A stretch of DNA of 64,000 bases from Isosphaeraceae bacterium (GTDB lineage: Bacteria > Planctomycetota > Planctomycetia > Isosphaerales > Isosphaeraceae): contig JANXSX010000048.1 of the NCBI GenBank assembly GCA_025356475.1, positions 82,096 to 146,095 on the forward strand. The letters are read 5' to 3'. Below, in pieces: positions 9,514-18,269 of the stretch. The notes below the pieces were generated by a model that ran no database searches, was not told where the DNA came from, and worked only from the letters and a program-made list of their open reading frames with translations. The stretch's first letter is position 1; the number at the start of each line of letters is the position of its first letter. The position numbers were made by a program, and so were the translations under genes.

Positions 9514-9550
9514 ACGCCCTGCCCCAGTCGTCTCGACTGGGACAGGGCGT
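9514..9550. terminator. Strong bidirectional terminator
   Basis: A 17 bp inverted repeat with one internal mismatch: arms at 9514-9530 (starting ACGCCCTG) and 9534-9550 (ending CAGGGCGT), loop TCT, followed by TTTGC on the plus strand. It lies between the convergent coiled-coil gene and citrate synthase and can stop transcription from both. Confidence 0.85.
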
Positions 9551-9578
9551 TTGCGTTCCTGATACAATTCGACGAGAC

Positions 9579-10730
9579 CTAGCCGCGCGATGCGATCGAC
9601 GAGACGGATCGATTTGGTGGTCCGATATAGCGTGCACGCGGGCGCATGAGCCGATTGTGATCGAGCTGCTCGATGATGTGTGCTGCCCAACCCGCGACCC
9701 GAGCCATCGCGAAGATCGGGGTGTAAAGGTCGATGTTGAGCCCCATGTAATGATACAGGCGGGCGCTGGGCCAATCGACATTGGGAGGAAGGTGCTTCTG
9801 TTCAGTCACAGCCTTCTCGATCGGCTCGGCAATCCGCTCCCAACGGTCGTCACCAATCTCTACCGCGAGCTTCTGGCAGTACTCTTTCAGGATACGAGAG
9901 CGTGGGTCACCCGTCTTGTAGACGCGATGGCCGAACCCCATGATGCGTTCCTTGCGAGCGAGCGCATCCTTGATCCACTGTTCGGCGTGTTCGGGTGCCC
10001 CGACCTGCTCAAGAACTTTCCAAGCCTCTTCATTGGCACCGCCGTGCAAGGCCCCCTTGAGGGTGCCAATCGCCGCAACGACCCCCGAATAAATGTCCGA
10101 AAGCGTCGAGACCGTCACGCGAGCTGCGAACGTAGATGCGTTCAGCTCATGTTCTGTATAAAGAACCAGTGAGAGGTCGAACGCGAATCTCATCGTTTCT
10201 GAAGGCACGGTGCCATGAATCATATGCAGGAAATTGGCCGACTGATCGAGATCGACACGGGGGCGAATCAGATCCTTGCCATTACTGAATCGTTCTCGAT
10301 AGGCGATGGCGGTCGGCATCTGGGCGACGAGCCGTTCTGCTTTACGAACGTTGGCCGCATGATCGGTGGGGTTGGCGTTCACTTCAGGATCAAAGTGGGC
10401 CATCGCGCTGGTTGAAGTCCGCAAAACATCCATCGGGTGGTTGCCCGCTGGAATGCTCTTGAGAAGTTCGACAATCGGAGCGGGAAGTTCGCGCATTGAT
10501 CGAAGCCGAGACTCAAAGTCGGCAAGCTGGACACGGGTGGGGAGATCCCCATGAAGCAACAGGAACGCGGTCTCTTCGTAGGACACGGCACCCGCGAGGT
10601 CCTCGATCCGGTAGCCGCGGTACTCAAGCCCTCCATCACCCTCTTTGCCTTCGAGATTCGCAATCGCCGTCTCGCTCGCGATCACTCCTTCAAGGCCTGG
10701 AAAATACTGGTCCACCGACTCGGTGCTCAT
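9579..10730 (-). CDS. gltA: Citrate synthase
   Basis: 383 residues, the usual length for the shorter citrate/2-methylcitrate synthase type of Gram-positive bacteria and archaea. It condenses acetyl-CoA with oxaloacetate at entry to the TCA cycle. The substrate and catalytic residues are visible: His194 in EHELNAST, His229 in GALHGGANE, His268 in GFGHRVYK, and Asp319 in NVDWPSARLYHYMGL. The opening EGVIASETAIANLEGKEGDGGLEYRGYRIEDLA is typical. A 2-methylcitrate synthase activity cannot be excluded from sequence, but no methylcitrate genes are nearby. It is transcribed alone, ending at the shared terminator at 9514-9550. Confidence 0.95.
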   Translation of the reverse strand: MSTESVDQYFPGLEGVIASETAIANLEGKEGDGGLEYRGYRIEDLAGAVSYEETAFLLLHGDLPTRVQLADFESRLRSMRELPAPIVELLKSIPAGNHPMDVLRTSTSAMAHFDPEVNANPTDHAANVRKAERLVAQMPTAIAYRERFSNGKDLIRPRVDLDQSANFLHMIHGTVPSETMRFAFDLSLVLYTEHELNASTFAARVTVSTLSDIYSGVVAAIGTLKGALHGGANEEAWKVLEQVGAPEHAEQWIKDALARKERIMGFGHRVYKTGDPRSRILKEYCQKLAVEIGDDRWERIAEPIEKAVTEQKHLPPNVDWPSARLYHYMGLNIDLYTPIFAMARVAGWAAHIIEQLDHNRLMRPRARYIGPPNRSVSSIASRG

Positions 10731-11120
10731 GACGATCTCCGCAGCAGGACGAAGTCCCTAACAACCCAAAATCCGTCGGCGAACTCGACAAAGTCGTCGC
10801 ATCACCATTACGAGAATGAAATACTAGTCGAAGACTGGGTTAGCTTCCATGATCTTGCGAAGAAACGAGGTAATTCCGCTTCGAAATCGACCGAGGCCAC
10901 AGCCTGTCGGATCGACAAACTGCGGCCCCGGCATAGAAACGAACCCCAACAAGCTCTCACCCCCAAGGTGAGTTGTCCACGCCTTCCGCCCAGATTGCGC
11001 AGACGGCCTGCAGGGGCCCGTCAGCTCGTGGTCAGGGATGCCGGTTCCGCATCACAAAATTGTTTTAGTCAGTTCAGTCAGCATTGAAAAGGGTTGCGTC
11101 GAAATTTATTTCGGAATCTA
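10731..11120. other. Intergenic region upstream of citrate synthase
   Basis: 390 bases lying before gltA and after the GbsR-like gene, both on the minus strand. No supported open reading frame or RNA gene was seen. Near the GbsR-like stop is CGAAAT-TT-ATTTCG (11099-11112), a tight palindrome too small to call a terminator. The region presumably carries the gltA promoter, but I could not place one. Confidence 0.4.
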
Positions 11121-11708
11121 TCACTCGCTCTTGGGTGTTGGCTCCAGAAGACGAAGCAAATCCTCAAGTGCATCAATTTGGTCAGCTTCGAGTGTGAGGA
11201 GGAGTGTGGCTAGTCGATCGATAAGCCCGGTGAATCGTTGCAAAGCAACAATCCGTTCCCGAGCGGATGCGAGCTCGCTCCCATCGCCAACTCGTTCGGC
11301 GGCCGCCTTGAGGAGTGCAAGAGTGGGGTCGAGTTCTCGCCGCTTCCGCTCGGCAAGAATCCGGCGGAATAGCGTCCAGACCTCATACTCCGCCCTGTAA
11401 AACTCCCTGCGTTCGCCTTGTCGGTGAACTTTGTGGACGACCCCCCAAGACATCAATTCTCGAAGATTCATGCTGACATTTCCGCGTGAAATGCTCAACC
11501 TCTCGCGAAGTTCGTCAGCGGTCCAATCCGATCCGGTGACATACAGGAGGGCGAAAAGCTCACCCATGGTGGCATTAATACCCCAGGAGCGAGCCATGAC
11601 CCCCCAATGTTCCACAAAGTCACGAATCAGCGTTGGACCTGCCGTAACGATGGTCTGTCGAGGCTCGTCAGACGTAGAACCTAGATCTTCTTGTTCGGCT
11701 TCGGTCAT
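11121..11708 (-). CDS. GbsR/MarR-type transcriptional regulator
   Basis: 195 residues. The winged helix spans about residues 35-105: MGELFALLYVTGSDWTADELRERLSISRGNVSMNLRELMSWGVVHKVHRQGERREFYRAE, in which RGNVSMNLRELMSWG is the recognition-helix region and the GERREFYRAE wing is characteristic of the GbsR family. The C-terminal half is helical and likely dimerises. Members repress genes for osmolyte uptake and choline oxidation in Bacillus, but no such genes are close by, so the target is unknown. No good ribosome-binding site is seen before the ATG. It is divergent from the ribbon-helix-helix gene at 12006. Within the shared region, TTGA-N10-TCAA at 11734-11751 could be an operator. Confidence 0.85.
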   Translation of the reverse strand: MTEAEQEDLGSTSDEPRQTIVTAGPTLIRDFVEHWGVMARSWGINATMGELFALLYVTGSDWTADELRERLSISRGNVSMNLRELMSWGVVHKVHRQGERREFYRAEYEVWTLFRRILAERKRRELDPTLALLKAAAERVGDGSELASARERIVALQRFTGLIDRLATLLLTLEADQIDALEDLLRLLEPTPKSE

Positions 11709-12005
11709 GGGGGGCTCGGCGATCGGTTGCGTATTGACTATAAAAAATCAAGGTCTGTGCGCTGGATGCTTGCCAGAGCCAATCTCAACGAGCATGATGA
11801 GGTTATCCTGTCCTAAAGTCGAGTCGTGCATTTCTTTGATTGTCCCCCTACGCACCTACTCAAGAGAATGTAGGAAGTGCGACCGGTCAGGAATCACTAT
11901 TAGCTACGTTTTGAGAATCGCTTACTCACCACGTTCATCCCCTTTTTCGACTCTCCAGGATTTGGCCGCCTGGGGACGATCTCCTTAGGCCCAAGGAGTT
12001 TAGAG

Positions 12006-12170
12006 ATGCCCGAGACAGTCGTTCATTTTCAGATCCGCATGCCACCAGTCCTCCATGAGCAGCTCGCAAGTTGGGCCAAAGAAGACAAGGCCTCTTTGAA
12101 CGCTCTGATTGTTGGCATCCTTGAACGAGCGATTGCGCAACACGACGATAAGGTCGAACCCAAAGTCTAA
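12006..12170 (+). CDS. Small ribbon-helix-helix (Arc/CopG-like) DNA-binding protein
   Basis: 54 codons, starting at the ATG at 12006 with a strong AAGGAG at 11993-11998 (7-base gap) and ending with TAA at 12168. The protein has a beta strand of alternating residues (VVHFQIRMPPVLHEQL), then two helices (HEQLASWAKEDKASLNALIVGILERAIAQH), which is the pattern of ribbon-helix-helix repressors including HicB/Arc-type antitoxins. No toxin gene follows: the next feature is tRNA-Asn about 100 bases downstream. It therefore looks like a solitary regulator, perhaps autorepressing. The assignment rests on the fold pattern and the very good ribosome-binding site. Confidence 0.75.
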   Translation: MPETVVHFQIRMPPVLHEQLASWAKEDKASLNALIVGILERAIAQHDDKVEPKV

Positions 12171-12271
12171 CCCCTCGAATCGGGACCACGCTGGAAATCC
12201 GCCAGTTTGCTAACTTTTCGTTCCCGGGGCTTGAGTTTACGAGGCGTCGCTGCTATTATCTCTCTACCGAT

Positions 12272-12344
12272 TCCCCGATAGCTCAATCGGTAGAGCGAGC
12301 GACTGTTAATCGCTAGGTTCTAGGTTCGAGTCCTAGTCGGGGAG
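12272..12344 (+). tRNA. tRNA-Asn (GUU)
   Basis: A 73-base cloverleaf. The acceptor stem pairs TCCCCGA (12272-12278) with TCGGGGA (12337-12343), discriminator G at 12344. D stem GCTC/GAGC, anticodon stem AGCGA/TCGCT around CTGTTAA with anticodon GTT at 12305-12307, and T arm CTAGG-TTCGAGT-CCTAG. CCA is not encoded. Confidence 0.97.
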
Positions 12345-12367
12345 CTTTGTTTAGGTCTTCCTGCGTT

Positions 12368-12413
12368 TTAAAAAAACTCCAACCACAACTTATGTTGAGG
12401 TTGGAGTTTTTTT
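12368..12413. terminator. Bidirectional intrinsic terminator after tRNA-Asn
   Basis: The arms AAAAACTCCAACC and GGTTGGAGTTTTT flank an inner CAAC-TTAT-GTTG stem. Runs of A on the left and T on the right let it act on both strands, ending the tRNA transcript and the MMPL permease gene that converges from the right. Confidence 0.9.
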
Positions 12414-12461
12414 GTCGAATGATCTCTGCGGGAAAATACCTATGCAGCATCGAATTCTGTG

Positions 12462-14831
12462 TCACAGCTTCCCGCCAGGATCAACCGAGGTCGTGCTGGA
12501 CCGCTCGAATCGATTCAGGAGTGTCAGACACGCTGGTAACAGGAGGAGATTTCCTAAGGTGCTACCCGCAGTAGCGATCCCGACCATCGTTCCGAAGTTA
12601 ATGAACGGGACAAACTGGCTAAGTCGGAGGGCTGCGAATCCGATCGCCACAGCGAGACTTGAGAGCAATACTCCGGGGCCACTAATGGCATAACTCTCCG
12701 CGAGACTCTCCCGATATCCCATCGTCTTTCGGCAACGACGATACTGAAGCAAGCAGTGGAACGTATCATCGACCGACAATCCCAACGCAACACTGGCAAC
12801 AAGTGCTGTCGCCATATCAAGCTTCACGTCAAGCCACCCCATCAGGCCGAGGACCAGACCAACTGAGAGGAGGGTGGGTAACATCGCTAGGGCAGCCATG
12901 AAGGGAGTGCGGAGCGCAAGAGTGAGCATGACCAAGATCCCTGTCACCGACCAGAAAAAGGTCGTCCATTGAGTCTTGATCACACCTTGAGTGGTCTTCG
13001 TCATCAAGTAAGAAAGACCAGTCAGGTAGGATTCCGAACCAAAGAGCCCCCGCGCTGCCTCGACAGAAGCCTGAAAGAGGTGACTTTTCGTCGCAGCCGG
13101 CTGCTGTTCCTTCATCCGAACAATGATGCGAGCCTCCCCCTTCTCCGCATTCCAGAAGGTCCTGAGCAGTTCCGCTTGCGGACTGGCTTCGATCAACTCA
13201 AGTTTCGTGGCAATCAGCCGCTCAAATCCGGACTTCGAGGTCGCGGCGAGGCGTCCGTCTGGGTCAAGAACCGTGGATATCGAGAGGGGCCTAGGCGTCA
13301 GATTGTCGTTGAGGAGCGGACCAACCTGAGCGTCGAACGTTGCAAATCGGTCCAGGGATTGAGAATCGAGTTTTTGGCCGACCGGTACAACAACTCCCAC
13401 GAGGCCGATGCCTCCCAGTCGCGACTCAATCTTGTTGTAGTCCGTGACTACTCTCGAATCCGAGCGAAATGCGTTGATGTAGTTCGTCTCATATCGAAGG
13501 CGCGTCATCCCCAGGCAGAGGGGTAAGACGATGCTTCCGACACCGAGGAGCACCCAGAGAGGGCGGCGGAGAGCTTGATTCGTTACTGAGGCCATCACCG
13601 CCTGAAGACGCGAGTGCGTTCCGAATTTAACCGGCCACTCCAACGGAAAAGGGGGCATCATGGCGGCGGGGGCAAGAAGCATTACCACGAGTGCCGACAC
13701 TAACGTACATATCCCCATGATCCAACCAAACTGCTGAATAGGCACAACCGTGCTTGTGACCAGAGCCCCATACCCAATCGCACCAGTGATCGCACACCAG
13801 AGGATCGGGACCCAGACCGCTTGGAGTGTTGATTGAGCTGCGGCCTTGCGGTCCACCATATGTCGGCGGTCGTCACGAAAGTGAATCGCGAGGTGACTCG
13901 CTGCCGGCATAGTGAGAACGATAATTTGGGCAACCAGTGGCCCTCCCGAAAGCGAAAGCTTCAGGCCGAGTTTCGCCATGATCAGCTCAGTTCCAAGCCA
14001 GACCACCCAGCCCGCCATGAGCGGGACAAATGCCCACCAGAGACTCCGGACAGCCGAGAGCATCACGAAAGCGATCAGCCCCATTCCTACGGCAGCAAGA
14101 CGACGACCATCCGTTTTTATGCTCAGGAATCCGTCTGCCAGGAGGACTGGTGGACCAACAACGGTAGGACGATCGAGACCCCGTCGTTCCGAGAAGGAAT
14201 CGGCTACCCTGCGAAGCGAAGCAATTGTTTCAATAACATCTTGCTGATCGTTGGGCTTGAGCCGGACGACGACCGCCGTCGAGGTCGCGCTCCGGTCGAT
14301 CAAGGTTCCGCAAAATAGAGGATGCTCGATAAGTTTATTGCGAATCGCGGCCACCGAGGCTTCGTCACCCCCTCGAACGGCCGAGCCGACGCTGAGTGCG
14401 CCGATGGAAGCTCCTTCGAAATTCTTCAGCGATCTCTTGGCCGTATTGATTGCAATTCGCCGAGCGAATTCAGGGGTCCGCTCGAGCCCCAGTAGAAGAT
14501 CGTCGACCTTCCATAAGAGAGGCATTGCGTCGAGCGACTCGACGCGAAGGACTCCGGGAATCGGTTTGATCTGGGAGGCAAGTTCACTGACCCTATCCAT
14601 CCCTCCGGGAGTCAAAAGCTTATTATCGTCATAACCGACAAAAACAAAGTTATCGTCACCAAAGCTGAGCGATGCCTTGCGATAACTGACAATGTCGGGA
14701 TCGTGATCGGCAAAGAAGGACTGAATCGACTGGTCGTATTTCAGTTCCGCCCCATAAAAGCCGAGCACAATGAGACTGAGAACCACAAAAAGCAGCGAAA
14801 AATTACGAATCTTGAACAAAAACTCAAACAC
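12462..14831 (-). CDS. MMPL/RND-superfamily permease
   Basis: About 789 residues with the duplicated RND layout: one N-terminal transmembrane helix (FSLLFVVLSLIVLGFYGA), a periplasmic domain (about 35-230) carrying the typical motif SFGDDNFVFVGYDD, a helix bundle (about 245-430), a second anchor helix and periplasmic domain, and a final bundle ending ALVASVALGLSVDDTFHCLLQYRR, where the acidic pair in SVDD is the proton-relay type motif. Such proteins export lipids or hydrophobic compounds using the proton gradient. The frame opens at a GTG at 14867, but the GTG at 14831 has a GAGG 8 bases upstream and gives the usual short cytoplasmic N-terminus, so it is preferred. No periplasmic adaptor gene is adjacent. 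Confidence 0.85.
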   Translation of the reverse strand: MFEFLFKIRNFSLLFVVLSLIVLGFYGAELKYDQSIQSFFADHDPDIVSYRKASLSFGDDNFVFVGYDDNKLLTPGGMDRVSELASQIKPIPGVLRVESLDAMPLLWKVDDLLLGLERTPEFARRIAINTAKRSLKNFEGASIGALSVGSAVRGGDEASVAAIRNKLIEHPLFCGTLIDRSATSTAVVVRLKPNDQQDVIETIASLRRVADSFSERRGLDRPTVVGPPVLLADGFLSIKTDGRRLAAVGMGLIAFVMLSAVRSLWWAFVPLMAGWVVWLGTELIMAKLGLKLSLSGGPLVAQIIVLTMPAASHLAIHFRDDRRHMVDRKAAAQSTLQAVWVPILWCAITGAIGYGALVTSTVVPIQQFGWIMGICTLVSALVVMLLAPAAMMPPFPLEWPVKFGTHSRLQAVMASVTNQALRRPLWVLLGVGSIVLPLCLGMTRLRYETNYINAFRSDSRVVTDYNKIESRLGGIGLVGVVVPVGQKLDSQSLDRFATFDAQVGPLLNDNLTPRPLSISTVLDPDGRLAATSKSGFERLIATKLELIEASPQAELLRTFWNAEKGEARIIVRMKEQQPAATKSHLFQASVEAARGLFGSESYLTGLSYLMTKTTQGVIKTQWTTFFWSVTGILVMLTLALRTPFMAALAMLPTLLSVGLVLGLMGWLDVKLDMATALVASVALGLSVDDTFHCLLQYRRCRKTMGYRESLAESYAISGPGVLLSSLAVAIGFAALRLSQFVPFINFGTMVGIATAGSTLGNLLLLPACLTLLNRFERSSTTSVDPGGKL

Positions 14832-14921
14832 GACACGGACCTCGGGAGATCGTTGAGGGCAACTCACTCCCCAGTTGTAGAGTACCTCCCCGGTAACGTC
14901 TACACCGCAGCCGGATCAATC

Positions 14922-16385
14922 CTAGCGCCAACCGATCAAACTCGCCCAGGGAATCGGTCGAATCCACTCCATAAAGATGCTATACGCAGCCACCGCAGTG
15001 ATCGCAAAGAAGGCCCCCCAGACCAGAACATCCGAGAAGAATGTCCCCGCCACCCGCGAATCGCGATCGCGCTGGCGTAGATACAGGATTCCGCCCGAGA
15101 TCAGCGGGAGCATCAGGGCCTGTGCCGTCCCACCGAGTTTCACAAGCCCCTTAGGCTCGCCAATCATGAGATAGATCAGGAGCGCCGCCATAGGATACAC
15201 GACGCAGAAGAAGCGGATGACCCGATCACGTGACTTCTCTGAATGTGCTTTCCAGATGCCGCTTAGGTCCAGGAAGTCGGCTGTTAATCGACTATTTGCG
15301 GCGGTCGCGACGTAGAGGGTCTTGAACAAGACAGCCCATGCTCCAAGCAAGAAGACCTCGCGAGTCCACATTCCCAGTGGCTTGACGTACATCATTGAAA
15401 GGGACTCGATCATGGCTGCCCCCTTGGGGTCGAGTCCCTGAGGCTTTAGCACCGCAGCACCCAGCAAGTAAAACGCGACGGTCGCCAAGGTGAAGACGAC
15501 CATGCTGAACCATGCATCGATCTGCATTACCTTCATCCAACCTCGTGCACGGAATGCCCAGGCATCATCCGGCGACCTAGGTCCTACCGAACGGGCGTAG
15601 CCTTTTTCAATACACCAATAAGGGTAGGCGAACAGCTCGCTCGCTCCGACTCCCGTGATCCCGAAGGTCGCCAAGGCCAGGCCAAGTCCGTTGGAGGGGA
15701 GATGAAATTCAAACCCCCCAGCAATTCCCGCCGGGTCCAGGGGGAATTCCGTCCAGGCCAACCCGACGACACATCCGACTGTGATGAGCGTTACGAAAGC
15801 CACAAGCGCCGTCGTGATCGTTTCGAGTCGCTTATAGCCACCAGAAAGCAGGAGAACGATGGCAGCGAGGGCGGTGAGTGCTGCCCAAAAATGATCAGGA
15901 TGGAGTCCAACATGAACTCCCAGCGCGGGCCATCCCATCGAGAGTACGATCGCGATTCGGTCGGACGCGGTCGGGAAGGCGGAATGCGCCGCTTGCCCCA
16001 CAAGCCCTTCCATTGCCGCAATCTGAGATTGGGTCGCCAACATCATCCCCAGCCAGAGCCAACTCATCCAGTTCGCGCCGATTCGCGGACCGGGAAGGCT
16101 CTCCATCGCCGCAAGAGTCGTCTTTCCATGGGTAATCGCATAACGCCCAAGTTCGACTTGGACGAATACCTTGATAATACAGCTCAGGATGATCAACCAG
16201 AGCAGCGAATATCCGTTCTCCGCCCCCAGGCCTGTGGTCGAAATGAGCTCGCCCGTCCCTACGATCGAGCCGGCCAGAATCAGGCCAGGTCCAATCTGTC
16301 GAAGCGAGAGCCAGAGCGTTCGAGGCGGGTCTTGGATGTCCTTGAGAGACATCTCAGGGTTGTCAATCGGCTCAGTGGGGTTCAT
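14922..16385 (-). CDS. Nramp-like metal ion carrier, divergent
   Basis: 487 residues with about eleven hydrophobic segments, similar overall to Nramp/MntH carriers (start LRQIGPGLILAGSIVGTGELIST; later LGRYAITHGKTTLAAMESLPGPRIGANWMSW). The canonical metal-binding DPGN of helix 1 is not present; the aligned position reads GSIVGTGE. The helix 6 segment reads GASELFAYPYWCIEKGY in place of the usual methionine-containing motif. Substrate may therefore differ from Mn(II)/Fe(II): some divergent Nramps carry Mg(II) or other ions. The fold assignment is fairly sure; the substrate is unknown. It lies downstream of tatD on the same strand, separated by about 150 bases. Confidence 0.8.
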   Translation of the reverse strand: MNPTEPIDNPEMSLKDIQDPPRTLWLSLRQIGPGLILAGSIVGTGELISTTGLGAENGYSLLWLIILSCIIKVFVQVELGRYAITHGKTTLAAMESLPGPRIGANWMSWLWLGMMLATQSQIAAMEGLVGQAAHSAFPTASDRIAIVLSMGWPALGVHVGLHPDHFWAALTALAAIVLLLSGGYKRLETITTALVAFVTLITVGCVVGLAWTEFPLDPAGIAGGFEFHLPSNGLGLALATFGITGVGASELFAYPYWCIEKGYARSVGPRSPDDAWAFRARGWMKVMQIDAWFSMVVFTLATVAFYLLGAAVLKPQGLDPKGAAMIESLSMMYVKPLGMWTREVFLLGAWAVLFKTLYVATAANSRLTADFLDLSGIWKAHSEKSRDRVIRFFCVVYPMAALLIYLMIGEPKGLVKLGGTAQALMLPLISGGILYLRQRDRDSRVAGTFFSDVLVWGAFFAITAVAAYSIFMEWIRPIPWASLIGWR

Positions 16386-16538
16386 GTCGATATCGCACTT
16401 CGAGAGGTGAGCCGAGTCCAGGATTTCGTATCCTAACCATGAGGAGGGCCTCGGTCCAACACCCTGGTGGAGGATCCCTCAAATGCCGCGGACTCAGCCG
16501 ACCTCGCATGAGATCAACACGTTAGGCTATTTTAATCT

Positions 16539-17342
16539 CTAAGTGAACGAATCAGGCACTTGAATCAGAGGTAGCCTGAATAAGCGTCGAGCATTCGCTG
16601 TGGTCACTTCGGCCAGGAGTTCCAGACTCATTTCACGAAGCTGGGACAGTTTGAGCGCGGTATGCTGAACTCGGGCCGGTTCATTTTGCTTCCCGCGAAA
16701 TGGATGAGGGCTAAGGTAGGGGCTATCGGTCTCGATCATGATCCGGTCGATCGGTGCCTCCTGGGCTGCCAATCGGAGTGGGTCGAGATTCTTATTACTA
16801 AAGGTGAGCATGCCTGCGAATGAAAGATAAAGGCCTAAATCAAGAAATTCCGAGGCTTGTTGGGGATTGCCGCAGAAGGAGTGTAGGACACCATGAATTG
16901 GTTTACCACGCTTGCGAAGGTGTTCGATCAACTCGTCTTCGCACTCTCGACAATGGATCGAGACTGGCTTCTTAAGTTGGTCTGAGAGGTCCAGGTGAAG
17001 GTCGAAACCAAGCAATTGTTGCTCAAACGGCGTATCGTGCCAATGCCGATCAAGACCCGTCTCGCCAATCGCAACGACGCGGGAGTTGGCGGCAAGATCA
17101 ACGATCCTTTCCCAGTCCCCAGGCTCCGAAGTGGCCCAGTCGTTGGGATGAATCCCAACCCCTGCAAAAATCCCGGGGTGGGCTTCCGCCATCTGGAGCG
17201 TTTCGCGACTATTCGCTGCCGTCGTGCCCAGGCTAAGGATCTGGACGACCCCTGCCCGGCTTGCGTTGGCGATCACTTCCTCAAGTCTTCCCTGAAACTG
17301 CTTGTGGTAAAGGTGGGCATGTGAGTCAATCAACTCGATCAC
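16539..17342 (-). CDS. tatD: TatD-family metal-dependent DNase
   Basis: 267 residues, normal family length. The amidohydrolase-type metal site is visible: DSHAH at residues 6-10 (paired His), a Glu in AIGETGLD, His in PVSIHCRE, His in GVLHSFCGN, and Asp in MIETDSPYLSPHP. TatD proteins are 3'-5' exonucleases or AP-type nucleases involved in DNA repair and turnover. The start is a GTG at 17342 that overlaps the stop of the upstream fur gene by four bases (GTGA), so the two are translationally coupled. Confidence 0.93.
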   Translation of the reverse strand: MIELIDSHAHLYHKQFQGRLEEVIANASRAGVVQILSLGTTAANSRETLQMAEAHPGIFAGVGIHPNDWATSEPGDWERIVDLAANSRVVAIGETGLDRHWHDTPFEQQLLGFDLHLDLSDQLKKPVSIHCRECEDELIEHLRKRGKPIHGVLHSFCGNPQQASEFLDLGLYLSFAGMLTFSNKNLDPLRLAAQEAPIDRIMIETDSPYLSPHPFRGKQNEPARVQHTALKLSQLREMSLELLAEVTTANARRLFRLPLIQVPDSFT

Positions 17343-17815
17343 GATGGTTCGACCTCGCGTGAGTCGGCTTGCTCGTAATAACCGAGCAGTTCAAGTCGAT
17401 ATCCTGTGAGCTTGAAGCCTTGATGGCGGAGACGGGACTCGATCTCAGGATCAAGCTTCGCAATCAACTCAGGATCGAAATTCATGGGAACATCATCGAC
17501 ACGTCCCGTTTTCAAGCAACGGAGATGATGGTGTCCATGCCCCCGGACTTCATAACGAGCAGGAACAAGGCCAGTATCGCCCTGGAGCCTCGTCGCAAGA
17601 CCAGCAGTCACAAGGGTTTCCAACGATTTATAAACGGTCGCCAAACTGATTGATGGGATCAACAACTTTACCGCCTGAAAGACATCGTCAGCAGTGGGGT
17701 GCCCATCCGCCTGGACCAGGTGGCCTAATACGGCTACCCTCTGTTGAGTACAACGGCATCCCACACTCTCAAGAGCGATCCGAATTGCCGAAGTCTCGTG
17801 AGGTTGGGGCAGCAT
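17339..17815 (-). CDS. fur: Fur-family metal-responsive repressor (PerR/Fur-like)
   Basis: 158 residues. The winged helix (about 10-85) contains RCTQQRVAVLGHLVQADGHPTADDVFQAVKLLIPSISLATVYKSLETLV, the standard Fur recognition helix pattern (ATVYKSLETL). The regulatory site HGHHHLRCLKTGRVDD follows, but the second CxxC zinc motif of many Fur proteins is absent and only one Cys is left in that loop, as in some PerR- and Zur-like members. Specific metal therefore undecided. It is translationally coupled to tatD. No clear 19-base Fur box is visible upstream, although TTGAC-N6-GTCAA at 17880-17895 is a small inverted repeat. Confidence 0.9.
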   Translation of the reverse strand: MLPQPHETSAIRIALESVGCRCTQQRVAVLGHLVQADGHPTADDVFQAVKLLIPSISLATVYKSLETLVTAGLATRLQGDTGLVPARYEVRGHGHHHLRCLKTGRVDDVPMNFDPELIAKLDPEIESRLRHQGFKLTGYRLELLGYYEQADSREVEPS

Positions 17816-18269
17816 CGTGTTCGATCAGATCCCATTGATAAAGTTGGCAACAAGTTCACCTGGTTCATTGTTCGGATGCTTGACTTTCGTGTCAACGGGC
17901 TGTTAACTGGTAGGAGAGGGTCGTGGGAAAAAGTTGGTGTTAGGTAGGGTTTATCCCAAACCTGGCTCTGGAATGACTCCGATCCCTGTCGGTGCCAACG
18001 AGTTGACCTAAGTTGATAGTGTTCTGGCATTATTAACTTGGCTCTCATCATGGTGTCGTGATCTTTGTAAGTGGTAGGAAGTTCCTGGTCGCCACCACCG
18101 GTTGGCGACAGGCGTCGTGCAGTCCCACGTTTTCATGGGAGTGCTCGCGTCGGCGGAAAACGACGGCCTCGCCTGTCTTCCGTCCGGGGGACTTGCCGAG
18201 TCGTTCTCAGCCTTGCGGGTAACTTTCGGATCGTCGTGCCCTGCTCGTCACGCCTCGGAGTCTGTCGGA
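17816..18269. promoter_or_regulatory. Divergent intergenic region and probable long nusA leader
   Basis: 454 bases between fur and nusA without a gene; notably there is no rimP, which precedes nusA in most bacteria. Near the right side a hairpin with arms GTCGCCA (18088-18094) and TGGCGAC (18103-18109), extended by CCT/AGG, would form in a nusA leader RNA. A weak promoter candidate is TTGACC at 18003 with CATTAT at 18029 (20-base spacing). GGAG at 18257-18260 is the nusA ribosome-binding site. Confidence 0.4.

Noticed and set aside
12006..12271. A toxin-antitoxin pair with the ribbon-helix-helix gene as antitoxin
   Set aside because: Only about 100 bases remain before tRNA-Asn and no second small gene is visible on either side.
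18102..18269. Longer NusA starting at 18102
   Set aside because: The added 56 residues do not resemble NusA, and the ATG at 18270 has its own GGAG and the family N-terminus.
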